DNA of 6,286 nt from Scatomonas sp963649395 (GCA_963649395.1 CAVJHW010000144.1:1-6286), one strand, 5' to 3'. Counted from the stretch's first letter, positions 1 to 6,214 are shown. Notes: generated by a model not told the origin, from the sequence alone. A program made the numbers and translations.

Positions 1-34
1 ACAAGCTGTGGTATGCAAGCATCCCACAGCTTGT
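1..34 (-). terminator. Probable terminator hairpin after the URO-D gene, cut by the window edge
   Basis: Positions 1-11 (ACAAGCTGTGG) and 24-34 (CCACAGCTTGT) form a perfect 11-bp inverted repeat with a 12-nt loop. On the minus strand it begins 20 bp after the stop codon of the URO-D-like gene, the usual place for an intrinsic terminator. The U-tract that would confirm it would lie left of position 1 and cannot be seen. On the plus strand the stem is followed by GTCTGCC, so it is not a plus-strand terminator. Confidence 0.6.
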
Positions 35-54
35 GTCTGCCGTCCGGGGCTTTC

Positions 55-1101
55 TTAGTATATCTTCGTAGCCTCGTCGAAGAGGGCTTTGATATTTCTG
101 GGGGGAACGTCCGGCTGCAGTCCCTCGTGACTGGGGGATATGATCAAACCGGTGGGGAAGTATCCTCTCAATTCCTTTACCTTGGCCTCTACCTGCTCCG
201 GTGTTCCATTGGGCAGCAGATCCTGGGTATCTACGCCGCCGCAGAAGGAGATCTGGCCCTCGAAATGTGCCTTCAGATTGGCGGGATCCATGCCTGCAGC
301 CAGAGCCTGGATGGGATGGATGATATCCACGCCTGCATCGATCAGCAGGGGGATTGCCTCTACGATGGATCCGCAGGAATGGAACATAACCTTAACGCCA
401 TAGCTGTGAGCCAGTTCCACCAGCTTACGAGCTCCCGGGATAACGAACTCCTCTACCAGCTTGGGGCTGATCATCAGGCCCCTTTGGCTTCCCATATCAT
501 CACCGATCAGGATGGCATGTACCTTGCCTTTGGTGGCCTCCAGGAAGATTTTCAGAGCCTTCAGATAGAAGTCTACGATATGGTCATCTACATAATGAAC
601 CATCTCCGGATCTGATACCATATTCATCAAACAGGTCTGCATACCAAAGGCAGCGCAAACATCCTGGAAATGGCAGGCCCAAAGCATGCCCATCACGACC
701 TTGTCAGAGGGGGCTTCATCTACCAGCCTCTTACATAGCTCCGGATCGATATATTTCTCCGGATCCGGCCAGGGATAATTCACTGCGATGACATCATCCA
801 GATCCTCGCAGTTGGCGAAGCATCCGTCTGCCGTCAGGGTACGATGCTCGGTATCTACATTGCTGCCGTTCATATACCAGTCAAAGGCGGCGAAGATAGC
901 ATTACAATGCTCCGAATGATAGGGAATCTCTACCGCGTAGAAATCATCCCCGCATACCCTCTTCAGCTCCTTAATGTCGCCTACGTGATAGAAATCACAC
1001 AGGGCCGGTACTGCCTCCGGTGTGGGGTCTCCCAGCCAGCAAGCCGGTCTGTCTACAGGTCTCCGCTCTACAGTCGCAAGAAAACGTTCAATACTGTTCA
1101 T
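55..1101 (-). CDS. URO-D superfamily protein (methyltransferase-like, not HemE)
   Basis: A 348-residue cytoplasmic protein spanning one whole URO-D (uroporphyrinogen decarboxylase/MtaA-type) TIM barrel. Visible marks are the HSC motif (H241, C243) in the context VMFHSCGS, CGGVDTQ at 287-293 and a C-terminal SPSHEGLQPDVPPRN stretch (322-336). The family includes heme-pathway HemE and zinc-dependent corrinoid methyltransferases (MtaA, MtbA, CmuA, MtvB). The HemE N-terminal arginine motif (RQAGRY type) is absent, arguing against a heme role. HxC matches the methyltransferase zinc site, but the third ligand, usually a Cys in a PGCG-like motif near the C-terminus, is replaced by His325. The start is supported by AGGAGG at 1111-1116, 9 nt upstream. 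No corrinoid protein is encoded nearby. It follows the sugar-type importer on the same strand with its own candidate promoter. Family assignment is firm; reaction and substrate are unknown. Confidence 0.9.
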   Translation of the reverse strand: MNSIERFLATVERRPVDRPACWLGDPTPEAVPALCDFYHVGDIKELKRVCGDDFYAVEIPYHSEHCNAIFAAFDWYMNGSNVDTEHRTLTADGCFANCEDLDDVIAVNYPWPDPEKYIDPELCKRLVDEAPSDKVVMGMLWACHFQDVCAAFGMQTCLMNMVSDPEMVHYVDDHIVDFYLKALKIFLEATKGKVHAILIGDDMGSQRGLMISPKLVEEFVIPGARKLVELAHSYGVKVMFHSCGSIVEAIPLLIDAGVDIIHPIQALAAGMDPANLKAHFEGQISFCGGVDTQDLLPNGTPEQVEAKVKELRGYFPTGLIISPSHEGLQPDVPPRNIKALFDEATKIY

Positions 1102-1127
1102 GTTCTATAACCTCCTATGTGATCCGC

Positions 1128-1148
1128 TGGTAACTGATTGTGTAACCA
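1128..1148. repeat. Imperfect 21-bp dyad in the URO-D gene leader
   Basis: The two 7-bp arms TGGTAAC and GTAACCA pair at six of seven positions around a 7-bp centre. It lies 27-47 bp before the URO-D start codon and just upstream of its ribosome binding site. It could be a small RNA hairpin or a protein-binding dyad; nothing here decides between them. Confidence 0.35.
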
Positions 1149-1184
1149 TCCATGGCGACAGGTCCTTCCACGGTAAACTTCCCT

Positions 1185-1207
1185 GCCGGGCCTTACCCGG
1201 CCCCGGC
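1185..1207 (-). other. GC-rich leader hairpin upstream of the URO-D gene
   Basis: Read on the minus strand, GCCGGGGCC and GGCCCGGC pair over 8 bp with one bulged G around the 6-nt loop GGGTAA. It sits inside the predicted 5' untranslated region, between the candidate promoter and the start codon. No U-tract follows, so it is not a simple intrinsic terminator. I do not recognise a known riboswitch family; a cobalamin-box-like sequence was looked for by eye and not seen. Confidence 0.5.
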
Positions 1208-1236
1208 TTATGTCCGCCGTCCTGGTCCTTTCTCTC

Positions 1237-1264
1237 ATTGTATCATACCAGGTCCGCCTGTCTA
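1237..1264 (-). promoter_or_regulatory. Candidate sigma-A promoter for the URO-D gene
   Basis: On the minus strand TAGACA (1259-1264) lies 16 bp from TACAAT (1237-1242). Each differs from the TTGACA/TATAAT consensus at one base. A TG one base before the -10 (TGATACAAT) gives it an extended -10 element. Transcription would start near 1230 and give a leader of about 129 nt. The promoter lies downstream of the transporter terminator hairpin, so the URO-D gene can be expressed separately. Confidence 0.6.
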
Positions 1265-1285
1265 CCCCTTTGTGAAAATATTCAT

Positions 1286-1297
1286 CTAAACGTTTAG
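1286..1297. promoter_or_regulatory. LacI-family-type operator palindrome
   Basis: CTAAACGTTTAG is a perfect 12-bp palindrome with a central CG and the AAACGTTT core typical of LacI/GalR-family operators. The TG...CA outer bases of a CcpA cre site are missing: the flanks here are CT...AG. A dedicated LacI-family regulator is therefore more likely than CcpA. It is centred about 61 bp upstream of the predicted URO-D transcription start. No LacI-family gene lies in the window. Confidence 0.5.
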
Positions 1298-1311
1298 CTT
1301 AATTATTATGT

Positions 1312-1345
1312 AAGGAAGCCGGTGCTGCTCGCAGACGGCTTCCTT
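1312..1345 (-). terminator. Terminator-like hairpin after the transporter operon
   Basis: AAGGAAGCCG (1312-1321) and CGGCTTCCTT (1336-1345) form a perfect 10-bp stem with a 14-nt loop, 16 bp after the stop codon of the last permease gene. On the minus strand the stem is preceded by an A-rich run and followed by an A/T-rich stretch (ACATAATAATT) with no clean U-tract. Termination may therefore be partial, allowing some read-through into the URO-D gene. On the plus strand it is followed by TTCTG, which is also a weak tail. Confidence 0.6.
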
Positions 1346-1361
1346 TTCTGCCGAAGGACCC

Positions 1362-2390
1362 TTATTCTGCCTTCTTGGCCTTCTTGGGCTTAAAGAGCTT
1401 CAATCCATCTCCCTGCATGAAGGTACTCAGGATCAATACGACGATCAGAAGACCGCCATAGATAAAGCTTCCGTGATAGGTATTGAGACCCTTGAACATA
1501 TTGACACCGGAGGTAATCATCTGGATGATCAATACAGAGAAGATCAGATTGCCAATCTTACCGATACCGCCGTCCGGCAGGATACCGGCCAATACCAGCA
1601 TCAGGATAATCTTCATGACATAGGACTCTCCATTATCTGCCTTGGCACTGTTCAGGGTGGAAACCATCAGCATGCTTCCGATACAGCAGATAATGTCACA
1701 GATGACAAAGGTAACGATGATCATGCGGTCTGTATGAATGGCTGAGAACTTGGCTGCCTTCAGGTTGGTTCCGCACATATAGAGCTTCTCTCCATAAGAG
1801 GTAAAATGCAAGATCAAAGCCGCGATCACGAAGAGAAGGATGAAGATGAACAAGGGGAAGGGAATAAATCCCAGCACGTTGGAATGGCCGATCTCAGAGT
1901 AAAGGGGCACTTCCTTCAGGGACAGGGTACTTCCCTTGGTAATACCGGTGGACAGACCCAGCCATACCATCTGCATGGCAATGGTAGCGATAACCGGGGG
2001 AATGTTCAGCTTGCATACCAGAATTCCGTTGATGATGCCGCCGATAGCACCGATCACTACCACGATGAAGAAGGCCACTACCATGACGCCAAACACCTGT
2101 CCGTCAGACATGCCCTCGGAGGTGTGACCCAGGATATACTGTACCCCCATAATGGTAGCAAAGTTGCCCAGCATAACAAAGGACATATCAATACAGCCGA
2201 TGATGAAACAAAACAGCACGCCGATGGCCATGACACCGAATTCAGGGAACTGCATCACAATACCCTTCCAGGTACCAATCTTCCAGAAGGTACCGGCCTT
2301 GGTGGCTGTGAAAATCAACATAACAACTACCATCAGGATCAGCAGTATCGCAGTATACTGATTTTTCTTGAAAAACTCTTTTACTTTCAT
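1362..2390 (-). CDS. CUT2-type sugar ABC transporter permease (second of two)
   Basis: A 342-residue integral membrane protein of the ribose/galactose/LsrC-LsrD permease family (BPD_transp_2), with about eight to ten hydrophobic segments starting near residue 14. Family marks are GCIDMSFVMLGN (65-76, the GxIDxS motif after an early membrane span), a cytoplasmic loop with YGEKLYMCGTN (199-209) and a late LAGILPDGGIG region (267-277). In RbsC-like proteins this last region usually reads LGG..., so this subunit is the more divergent one. The tail is lysine-rich (KPKKAKKAE). An upstream in-frame ATG at 2552 would add 54 non-hydrophobic residues inside the preceding gene. The start at 2390 is chosen because GGGAGGAGG (2399-2407) sits 8 nt before it and the protein then begins with a typical MKVKEFFKKN basic end. 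It probably pairs with the other permease as a heterodimeric pore. Confidence 0.92.
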   Translation of the reverse strand: MKVKEFFKKNQYTAILLILMVVVMLIFTATKAGTFWKIGTWKGIVMQFPEFGVMAIGVLFCFIIGCIDMSFVMLGNFATIMGVQYILGHTSEGMSDGQVFGVMVVAFFIVVVIGAIGGIINGILVCKLNIPPVIATIAMQMVWLGLSTGITKGSTLSLKEVPLYSEIGHSNVLGFIPFPLFIFILLFVIAALILHFTSYGEKLYMCGTNLKAAKFSAIHTDRMIIVTFVICDIICCIGSMLMVSTLNSAKADNGESYVMKIILMLVLAGILPDGGIGKIGNLIFSVLIIQMITSGVNMFKGLNTYHGSFIYGGLLIVVLILSTFMQGDGLKLFKPKKAKKAE

Positions 2391-2398
2391 CGAATACG

Positions 2399-2407
2399 CC
2401 TCCTCCC
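2399..2407 (-). promoter_or_regulatory. Ribosome binding site that fixes the second permease start
   Basis: GGGAGGAGG on the minus strand lies 8 nt before the ATG at 2390 and directly abuts the TAA stop (2408-2410) of the upstream permease gene, which favours translational coupling. It supports the internal start over the upstream ATG at 2552. Confidence 0.75.
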
Positions 2408-3418
2408 TTAACCGTTGCGCCGTTTGGCCTGAACTGCGGATACCGTGATACCAACCAGGATGATGATACCATTGAACAGATCCTGCCATTCGGTACCAAT
2501 GTTCAGCAACAGCATACTGTTCGATACAACCGTGATCAGACCAACCGCGCATACGGTACCAAAGACACTACCCTCGCCGCCGAAGATACTGGCGCCGCCC
2601 AGGATAACTGCCGGAATGATGGTCATTTCCTTTCCGATCAAGGCCTTAGGGATAGACTGGCTGGCCAGACATACACGAAGCATGCCGGCAAAGCCGGAAA
2701 CCGCACCTACTACCGCATAGAGGATGAACTTCACCCGCTTTACATTATAACCGGCACGCTCAGCGGAAACCTCATTGCCACCGATGGCGTAAAGGGCCCG
2801 GCCAAACATGGTCTTATTCAGAATAATAGACGTAATAATGCAGAAAATAATCAAGAAAATGATGGTAACGGACAGGTCGGAACTTACCTGACGGCTTCCC
2901 ACCGTAGTGGTATAGGTAGTCAAGGAAGCCTTTCCCAGATTCTTAAATCCTGCAGGCAGGGTGGAGGTAATCTCCTTCATCTTCAGCACACCCATGGACA
3001 GACCGGTGAAGAAGGTCTGGGTTCCCAGGGTAACCAGCATGGTATTCAGCTTGAAGTTGGAGATGATCCAGCCGTTGAACATACCCAGGACAAAGCCGAT
3101 CACGATAGCCAGAAGGAAGCCAATCAGGGGACTTTCCTTGCACCAGCCGTTGTTCAGGCAAAGGGTAGTAGACAGGGAATAGGACAGCGCCGCGATAGCC
3201 GGGAAAGACAGGTCAAAACCTCCGGATATCATAACCACCAGGGAGCACATGGCGAAGATACCATCCACAACCATAGCACGCAAAATGGTGAAAATCTTAT
3301 CCGGAACCAGCAGCTGACCGCCGGATACCAGATGAATCACAATGCACAGGGCGATTAATACGATAAAAATATAGAATTCAGTACGCTTTGTCATGCGCTT
3401 CAACGTAGAACTATTCAT
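2408..3418 (-). CDS. CUT2-type sugar ABC transporter permease, RbsC-like (first of two)
   Basis: A 336-residue membrane protein of the RbsC/MglC family. Hydrophobic segments are visible at about 14-32, 46-66, 98-119, 124-145, 183-201, 229-250, 265-300 (two) and 311-330. Signature stretches are SGGFDLSFPAIAALS (65-79, GGxDLS type), the cytoplasmic coupling loop GRALYAIGGNEVSAERAG (206-223), expected to contact the ATPase, and VILGGASIFGGEGSVFGT (271-288). The start at 3418 (MNSSTLKR) is preferred over the ATG at 3427: AAGGAGG at 3428-3434 lies 9 nt from the former but touches the latter. The gene follows the ATPase gene by 14 bp. It differs clearly from the second permease, so the pore is probably a heterodimer as in the Lsr and rhamnose importers. 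Confidence 0.94.
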   Translation of the reverse strand: MNSSTLKRMTKRTEFYIFIVLIALCIVIHLVSGGQLLVPDKIFTILRAMVVDGIFAMCSLVVMISGGFDLSFPAIAALSYSLSTTLCLNNGWCKESPLIGFLLAIVIGFVLGMFNGWIISNFKLNTMLVTLGTQTFFTGLSMGVLKMKEITSTLPAGFKNLGKASLTTYTTTVGSRQVSSDLSVTIIFLIIFCIITSIILNKTMFGRALYAIGGNEVSAERAGYNVKRVKFILYAVVGAVSGFAGMLRVCLASQSIPKALIGKEMTIIPAVILGGASIFGGEGSVFGTVCAVGLITVVSNSMLLLNIGTEWQDLFNGIIILVGITVSAVQAKRRNG

Positions 3419-3427
3419 TGATACCAT

Positions 3428-3434
3428 CCTCCTT
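3428..3434 (-). promoter_or_regulatory. Ribosome binding site that fixes the first permease start
   Basis: AAGGAGG on the minus strand overlaps the TAA stop of the ATPase gene and lies 9 nt before the ATG at 3418. The in-frame ATG at 3427 directly abuts it with no spacing, so it is a poor start. The overlap with the stop codon suggests coupled translation. Confidence 0.75.
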
Positions 3435-4920
3435 ACCGAATTATCTCGAGGATATTTTCTTCCGTCAGATCCTCGCTGGTCATCTCACCTACGATCAAGC
3501 CTTCCTTCATGACAATCGCACGGTTACAGTTGACCACCACCTCCGGCAGGTCGTCTGAAATCATGATAACTGCCAGGCCGTCGTTGGCCAGTTCATGCAC
3601 CAGATGGTGAATATCCTGTTTTGCGCCGACATCGACACCCACTGTGGGGCCGTTGAGAATCAATACATCCAGATCGTTAGACAGCCACTTGGACAGCACG
3701 ATCTTCTGCTGGTTACCACCGGACAGGGTGGAGGCATTCTTGCGGACATCATCGGTCTTGATGGCAAACTTATCCTTCCAGATATTGGCCTCTGCCACAA
3801 TATCCTTCTTCCGCAGGATGGACAGGGCATTGGACAGACGTTTCAAAGAAGCAAGAGTAATATTGTCTGCAATGGGCTGATTCAGGCACAGACCCTCCGT
3901 CAGACGATCCTCCGGCACATAGCCGATCCGGGCCTTCTGGGCAGCCATAGGAGAATTGATCTTCACTTCCTTGCCATTCAGCTCGATCCGTCCGGACTCG
4001 ATCTTCTCCAGACCAAAAAGAGCCAAAGCCAGCTCGGTACGACCAGAACCCAAAAGTCCGGTAACACCCAGAATCTCTCCCTTTCTCAAATCAAAGGATA
4101 CATTCTTGCATCTCTTATTCTTCAGAGTCAGCTTATCTACCTTCAGAACAGGCTCCTTACTGATGTTCTTGGGAACAAAGAAATCCGGCTCCAGATTACG
4201 ACCCGTCAGATAATAGGTATACTTGTCCCTGGTCAGGTCTGCGGTAGGTCCGGAATATACATTCTGTCCATTCCGCATGATGCAGACATCGTCAGAGATC
4301 TCGAAAATTTCTTCTGTTTTATGACTGATAAACATGATGGCAATACCGCTGTCCCGCAGCTGACGCACCGTCTTGAAGAGGGCATCAACCTCTTTCTTGG
4401 TCAGGGCTGTGGTAGGCTCATCCATGATAATCAGCTTTGCATTAAAAAGAAGTGCACGGCAGATGGCCACCAGCTGCTTGTCGGCCACACTTAATTCCCC
4501 CATACGCGCGTGCAAATCAATATTATATCCGATCTTAGATAAAGCTTCTTTTGCTGTTGCTTCCCAACGCTTCTTATTGACAATCTTCTTCCCTGCTGTA
4601 ATCTCAGAGTTGATTGCCAGATTCTCCATAACAGTTAAATTAGGAAATATAGATAAATCCTGATAAATAACCTGAATACCCAGCTGTGTTGCTTCCGCCG
4701 GAGTAATCTTAGAAATAGTCTTCCCCTCGAAGGTCACTTTCCCTTCGTCCTTTGTATATACACCCGAAATAATTTTAACCAGAGTGGACTTACCACACCC
4801 ATTTTCACCGGCCAGGCACATAACCTTACCGGGTCTCACCTTGAAATCCACATGGTCTAAGGCATGAACACCTGCAAATGATTTGCAGATTCCAGACATT
4901 TCAAGTAAGTATTCTGACAT
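3433..4920 (-). CDS. Double-domain sugar ABC transporter ATPase (RbsA/MglA-like)
   Basis: A 495-residue peripheral membrane ATPase with two fused nucleotide-binding domains, the usual RbsA/MglA length. The N-terminus (EYLLEMSGICKSFAGVHALD) closely resembles MglA. NBD1 (about 1-240) has Walker A GENGCGKST (38-46), Q-loop Q87, a degenerate signature LSVADKQ (143-149), Walker B LIIMDEPT (163-170) and H-loop H200. NBD2 (about 255-495) has a degenerate P-loop GLLGSGRT (288-295; Arg294 in place of Lys), an intact signature LSGGNQQ (399-405) and a Walker B reading VLILNGPT (419-426), where the usual Asp-Glu is Asn423-Gly424; the H-loop His is also absent. One composite ATP site (NBD1 Walker motifs plus NBD2 signature) is therefore complete and the other looks dead. 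AAAAGGAG at 4932-4939 sits 11 nt before the start, a slightly long spacing. It energises the two permeases encoded just downstream. Confidence 0.96.
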   Translation of the reverse strand: MSEYLLEMSGICKSFAGVHALDHVDFKVRPGKVMCLAGENGCGKSTLVKIISGVYTKDEGKVTFEGKTISKITPAEATQLGIQVIYQDLSIFPNLTVMENLAINSEITAGKKIVNKKRWEATAKEALSKIGYNIDLHARMGELSVADKQLVAICRALLFNAKLIIMDEPTTALTKKEVDALFKTVRQLRDSGIAIMFISHKTEEIFEISDDVCIMRNGQNVYSGPTADLTRDKYTYYLTGRNLEPDFFVPKNISKEPVLKVDKLTLKNKRCKNVSFDLRKGEILGVTGLLGSGRTELALALFGLEKIESGRIELNGKEVKINSPMAAQKARIGYVPEDRLTEGLCLNQPIADNITLASLKRLSNALSILRKKDIVAEANIWKDKFAIKTDDVRKNASTLSGGNQQKIVLSKWLSNDLDVLILNGPTVGVDVGAKQDIHHLVHELANDGLAVIMISDDLPEVVVNCNRAIVMKEGLIVGEMTSEDLTEENILEIIR

Positions 4921-5006
4921 AAACCCGCATACTCCTTTTCACTGTACTGAATCAAACGTCAATGACCGCTGCCGCAGGCATATCCGTATGTAAACGGCAT
5001 TTGAAA

Positions 5007-5032
5007 GGGCAGGGAAGCGAGCCTCCCTGCCC
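5007..5032 (-). terminator. GC-rich hairpin between binding-protein and ATPase genes (partial terminator or stabiliser)
   Basis: GGGCAGGGA (5007-5015) and TCCCTGCCC (5024-5032) form a perfect 9-bp stem with an 8-nt loop. On the minus strand it is followed by TTTCAAAT, a short U-run, so termination would be leaky. It lies 36 bp after the binding-protein stop codon in a 148-bp gap. Such hairpins commonly let the first gene be expressed more than the membrane components. No convincing internal promoter was found in the rest of the gap. Confidence 0.6.
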
Positions 5033-5068
5033 CCGGATTCTTGCAAATAGACTTCTAATTCAAACGAA

Positions 5069-6181
5069 TCAAAGTCCGATCTCCAGCCACTCGTCAAGGT
5101 TGTCCTTGGTAATAGCGATCTGTCCATCACCTACAACAACGGTGCCGTCGATTGCGCAATCGGTATATCCGTCAACAGTCAGATCAACGGTGCTTCCGAT
5201 CTCATCGCCCTGGAACATCTTCACTGCCAGGTTGCACATAGCCTTTGCAGTTACACCAGCATCCCACAGACCTACAGACTGCAGAGTGCCATCTTCGATA
5301 TAGTCAGCAACCTCACTGGGCATTGCTACGGAAATAGCGAATACCTGTCCGGTCAGGCCCATCTCCTGGATGGCACGGGCTGCGCCGGGAGCATCGAAGG
5401 AACCGGTTCCCAGGATACCCTTCAGATCCGGATACTTCTGGATCAGCTCTTTGGTCTTGTTGTAAGCAATATCAGCGTCAGAGTCGTCTACAACTCTTTC
5501 GTCCAGATACTTCATGTTGGGATATACCTTCTCCTGCTGAGCGATAGCTGCGTCTGCCCAGTTGTTCTGGGACTCCATGGTCAGAGAACCAACCATGGTT
5601 ACATACTCGCCTTCCTCGCCCATCTGAGCTGCCAGCTCATCCATCAGGAATGCACCAAGTCCGGTCTCATCAAATGCTTCAATGTCATAATTCACATTGG
5701 TCATGCCGGAAGCCTCGGTAGCGATTACAATGATGCCCTTGTCCATAGCCTCTTTGCAGATGGCTTCACAAGCGTCGGGATCATTGGGGGAGAACAGAAG
5801 TGCGTCAATCTCGCCCTGGTTCACCAGGTCCGTCATGATCTGTACCTGGGCAGCTGCATCAACCTCAGCCGGTGCCTGATAGGTAACCTCTACACCTGTC
5901 TCATCCGCCCACTCATTCACACATTCCTGCACGTGATCCCACCAGGCCTGGCCTTCTACCTTACCAACGAAAGCAATCTTGGGGGTATCACCCTCTACCT
6001 TCGAGGCAGCTGAGGACTCAGACTTAGAACTGGATGCGCTGGATGCACTAGATGCGCTGGATGCACTGGATGCTGCAGATGAGCTATCACCTGCGCTGCT
6101 GGAAGAGCTACTGGAGCCTCCGCAGGCCACCAAGCCAACCGACATCGTTGCTGCAAGCAACATAGCAATCCTCTTCTTCAT
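5069..6181 (-). CDS. Sugar-type ABC transporter substrate-binding lipoprotein (LsrB/RhaS-like)
   Basis: A 370-residue secreted lipoprotein. MKKR is followed by a hydrophobic stretch and the lipobox LVAC, so Cys20 would be lipidated and anchored to the outer face of the membrane. Residues 21-60 are a Ser/Ala linker; the periplasmic-binding-protein type 1 fold runs from about 66 to 370. The pattern fits the LsrB/RhaS branch: IAFVGKVEGQAWW (69-81), QVQIMTDLVNQG (112-123), SQNNW (204-208), DAPGAARA (263-270) and GLWD (304-307). Compared from memory with LsrB, Lys74, Gln205, Pro265 and Ala267 match AI-2 contacts. The Asp contacts appear replaced (Ser204, and Glu156 or Ser158), so AI-2 is not a safe call. 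AAAAGGAGG at 6191-6199 is 9 nt before the start. As first gene it delivers ligand to the importer encoded after it. The fold and role are secure; the ligand is unknown. Confidence 0.93.
   Translation of the reverse strand: MKKRIAMLLAATMSVGLVACGGSSSSSSSAGDSSSAASSASSASSASSASSSKSESSAASKVEGDTPKIAFVGKVEGQAWWDHVQECVNEWADETGVEVTYQAPAEVDAAAQVQIMTDLVNQGEIDALLFSPNDPDACEAICKEAMDKGIIVIATEASGMTNVNYDIEAFDETGLGAFLMDELAAQMGEEGEYVTMVGSLTMESQNNWADAAIAQQEKVYPNMKYLDERVVDDSDADIAYNKTKELIQKYPDLKGILGTGSFDAPGAARAIQEMGLTGQVFAISVAMPSEVADYIEDGTLQSVGLWDAGVTAKAMCNLAVKMFQGDEIGSTVDLTVDGYTDCAIDGTVVVGDGQIAITKDNLDEWLEIGL
6030..6074. repeat. 9-bp tandem repeat in the lipoprotein linker
   Basis: Five near-identical 9-bp units (CTGGATGCG/CTGGATGCA, one CTAGATGCG, last CTGGATGCT) run in tandem, with an alternating G/A at the ninth base suggesting duplication of an 18-bp pair. 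On the minus strand they encode the repeated Ala-Ser-Ser linker at about residues 37-51. Because the unit is a multiple of three, gain or loss of units keeps the reading frame. Confidence 0.8.
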
Positions 6182-6214
6182 TGATAGTTTCCTCCTTTTA
6201 TGAAGATTGTTTAT

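Noticed and set aside
13..615. 200-codon plus-strand open frame opposite the URO-D gene
   Set aside because: It lies antisense to a conserved enzyme, and its start falls inside the loop of the terminator-like hairpin.
55..1101. Calling the URO-D gene hemE
   Set aside because: The N-terminal arginine motif for porphyrin binding is absent, the HxC motif points to the methyltransferase-like branch, and no heme genes are adjacent.
1102..1236. Cobalamin riboswitch in the URO-D leader
   Set aside because: It would fit a corrinoid enzyme, but no B12-box-like sequence was seen and the leader is shorter than typical members.
1286..1297. CcpA cre site
   Set aside because: The central AAACGTTT fits, but the TG and CA outer positions important for cre are CT and AG here.
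1806..2411. 201-codon plus-strand open frame opposite the second permease
   Set aside because: Its His/Gln/Asp-rich translation is what results from reading the complement of a hydrophobic membrane protein; there is no domain.
2391..2552. N-terminal extension of the second permease from an upstream ATG at 2552
   Set aside because: The added 54 residues are hydrophilic, overlap the first permease gene and show no family similarity, while a strong ribosome binding site sits 8 nt before the ATG at 2390.
3595..4494. 299-codon open frame on the plus strand opposite the ATPase gene
   Set aside because: It is fully antisense to a clearly conserved ABC ATPase and its translation has no recognisable domain; it is a shadow frame.
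4921..4965. Promoter directly upstream of the ATPase gene (TTGACG on the minus strand near 4955-4960)
   Set aside because: No -10-like sequence lies 16-18 bp downstream; the nearest candidate, TACAGT, is only about 10 bp away.
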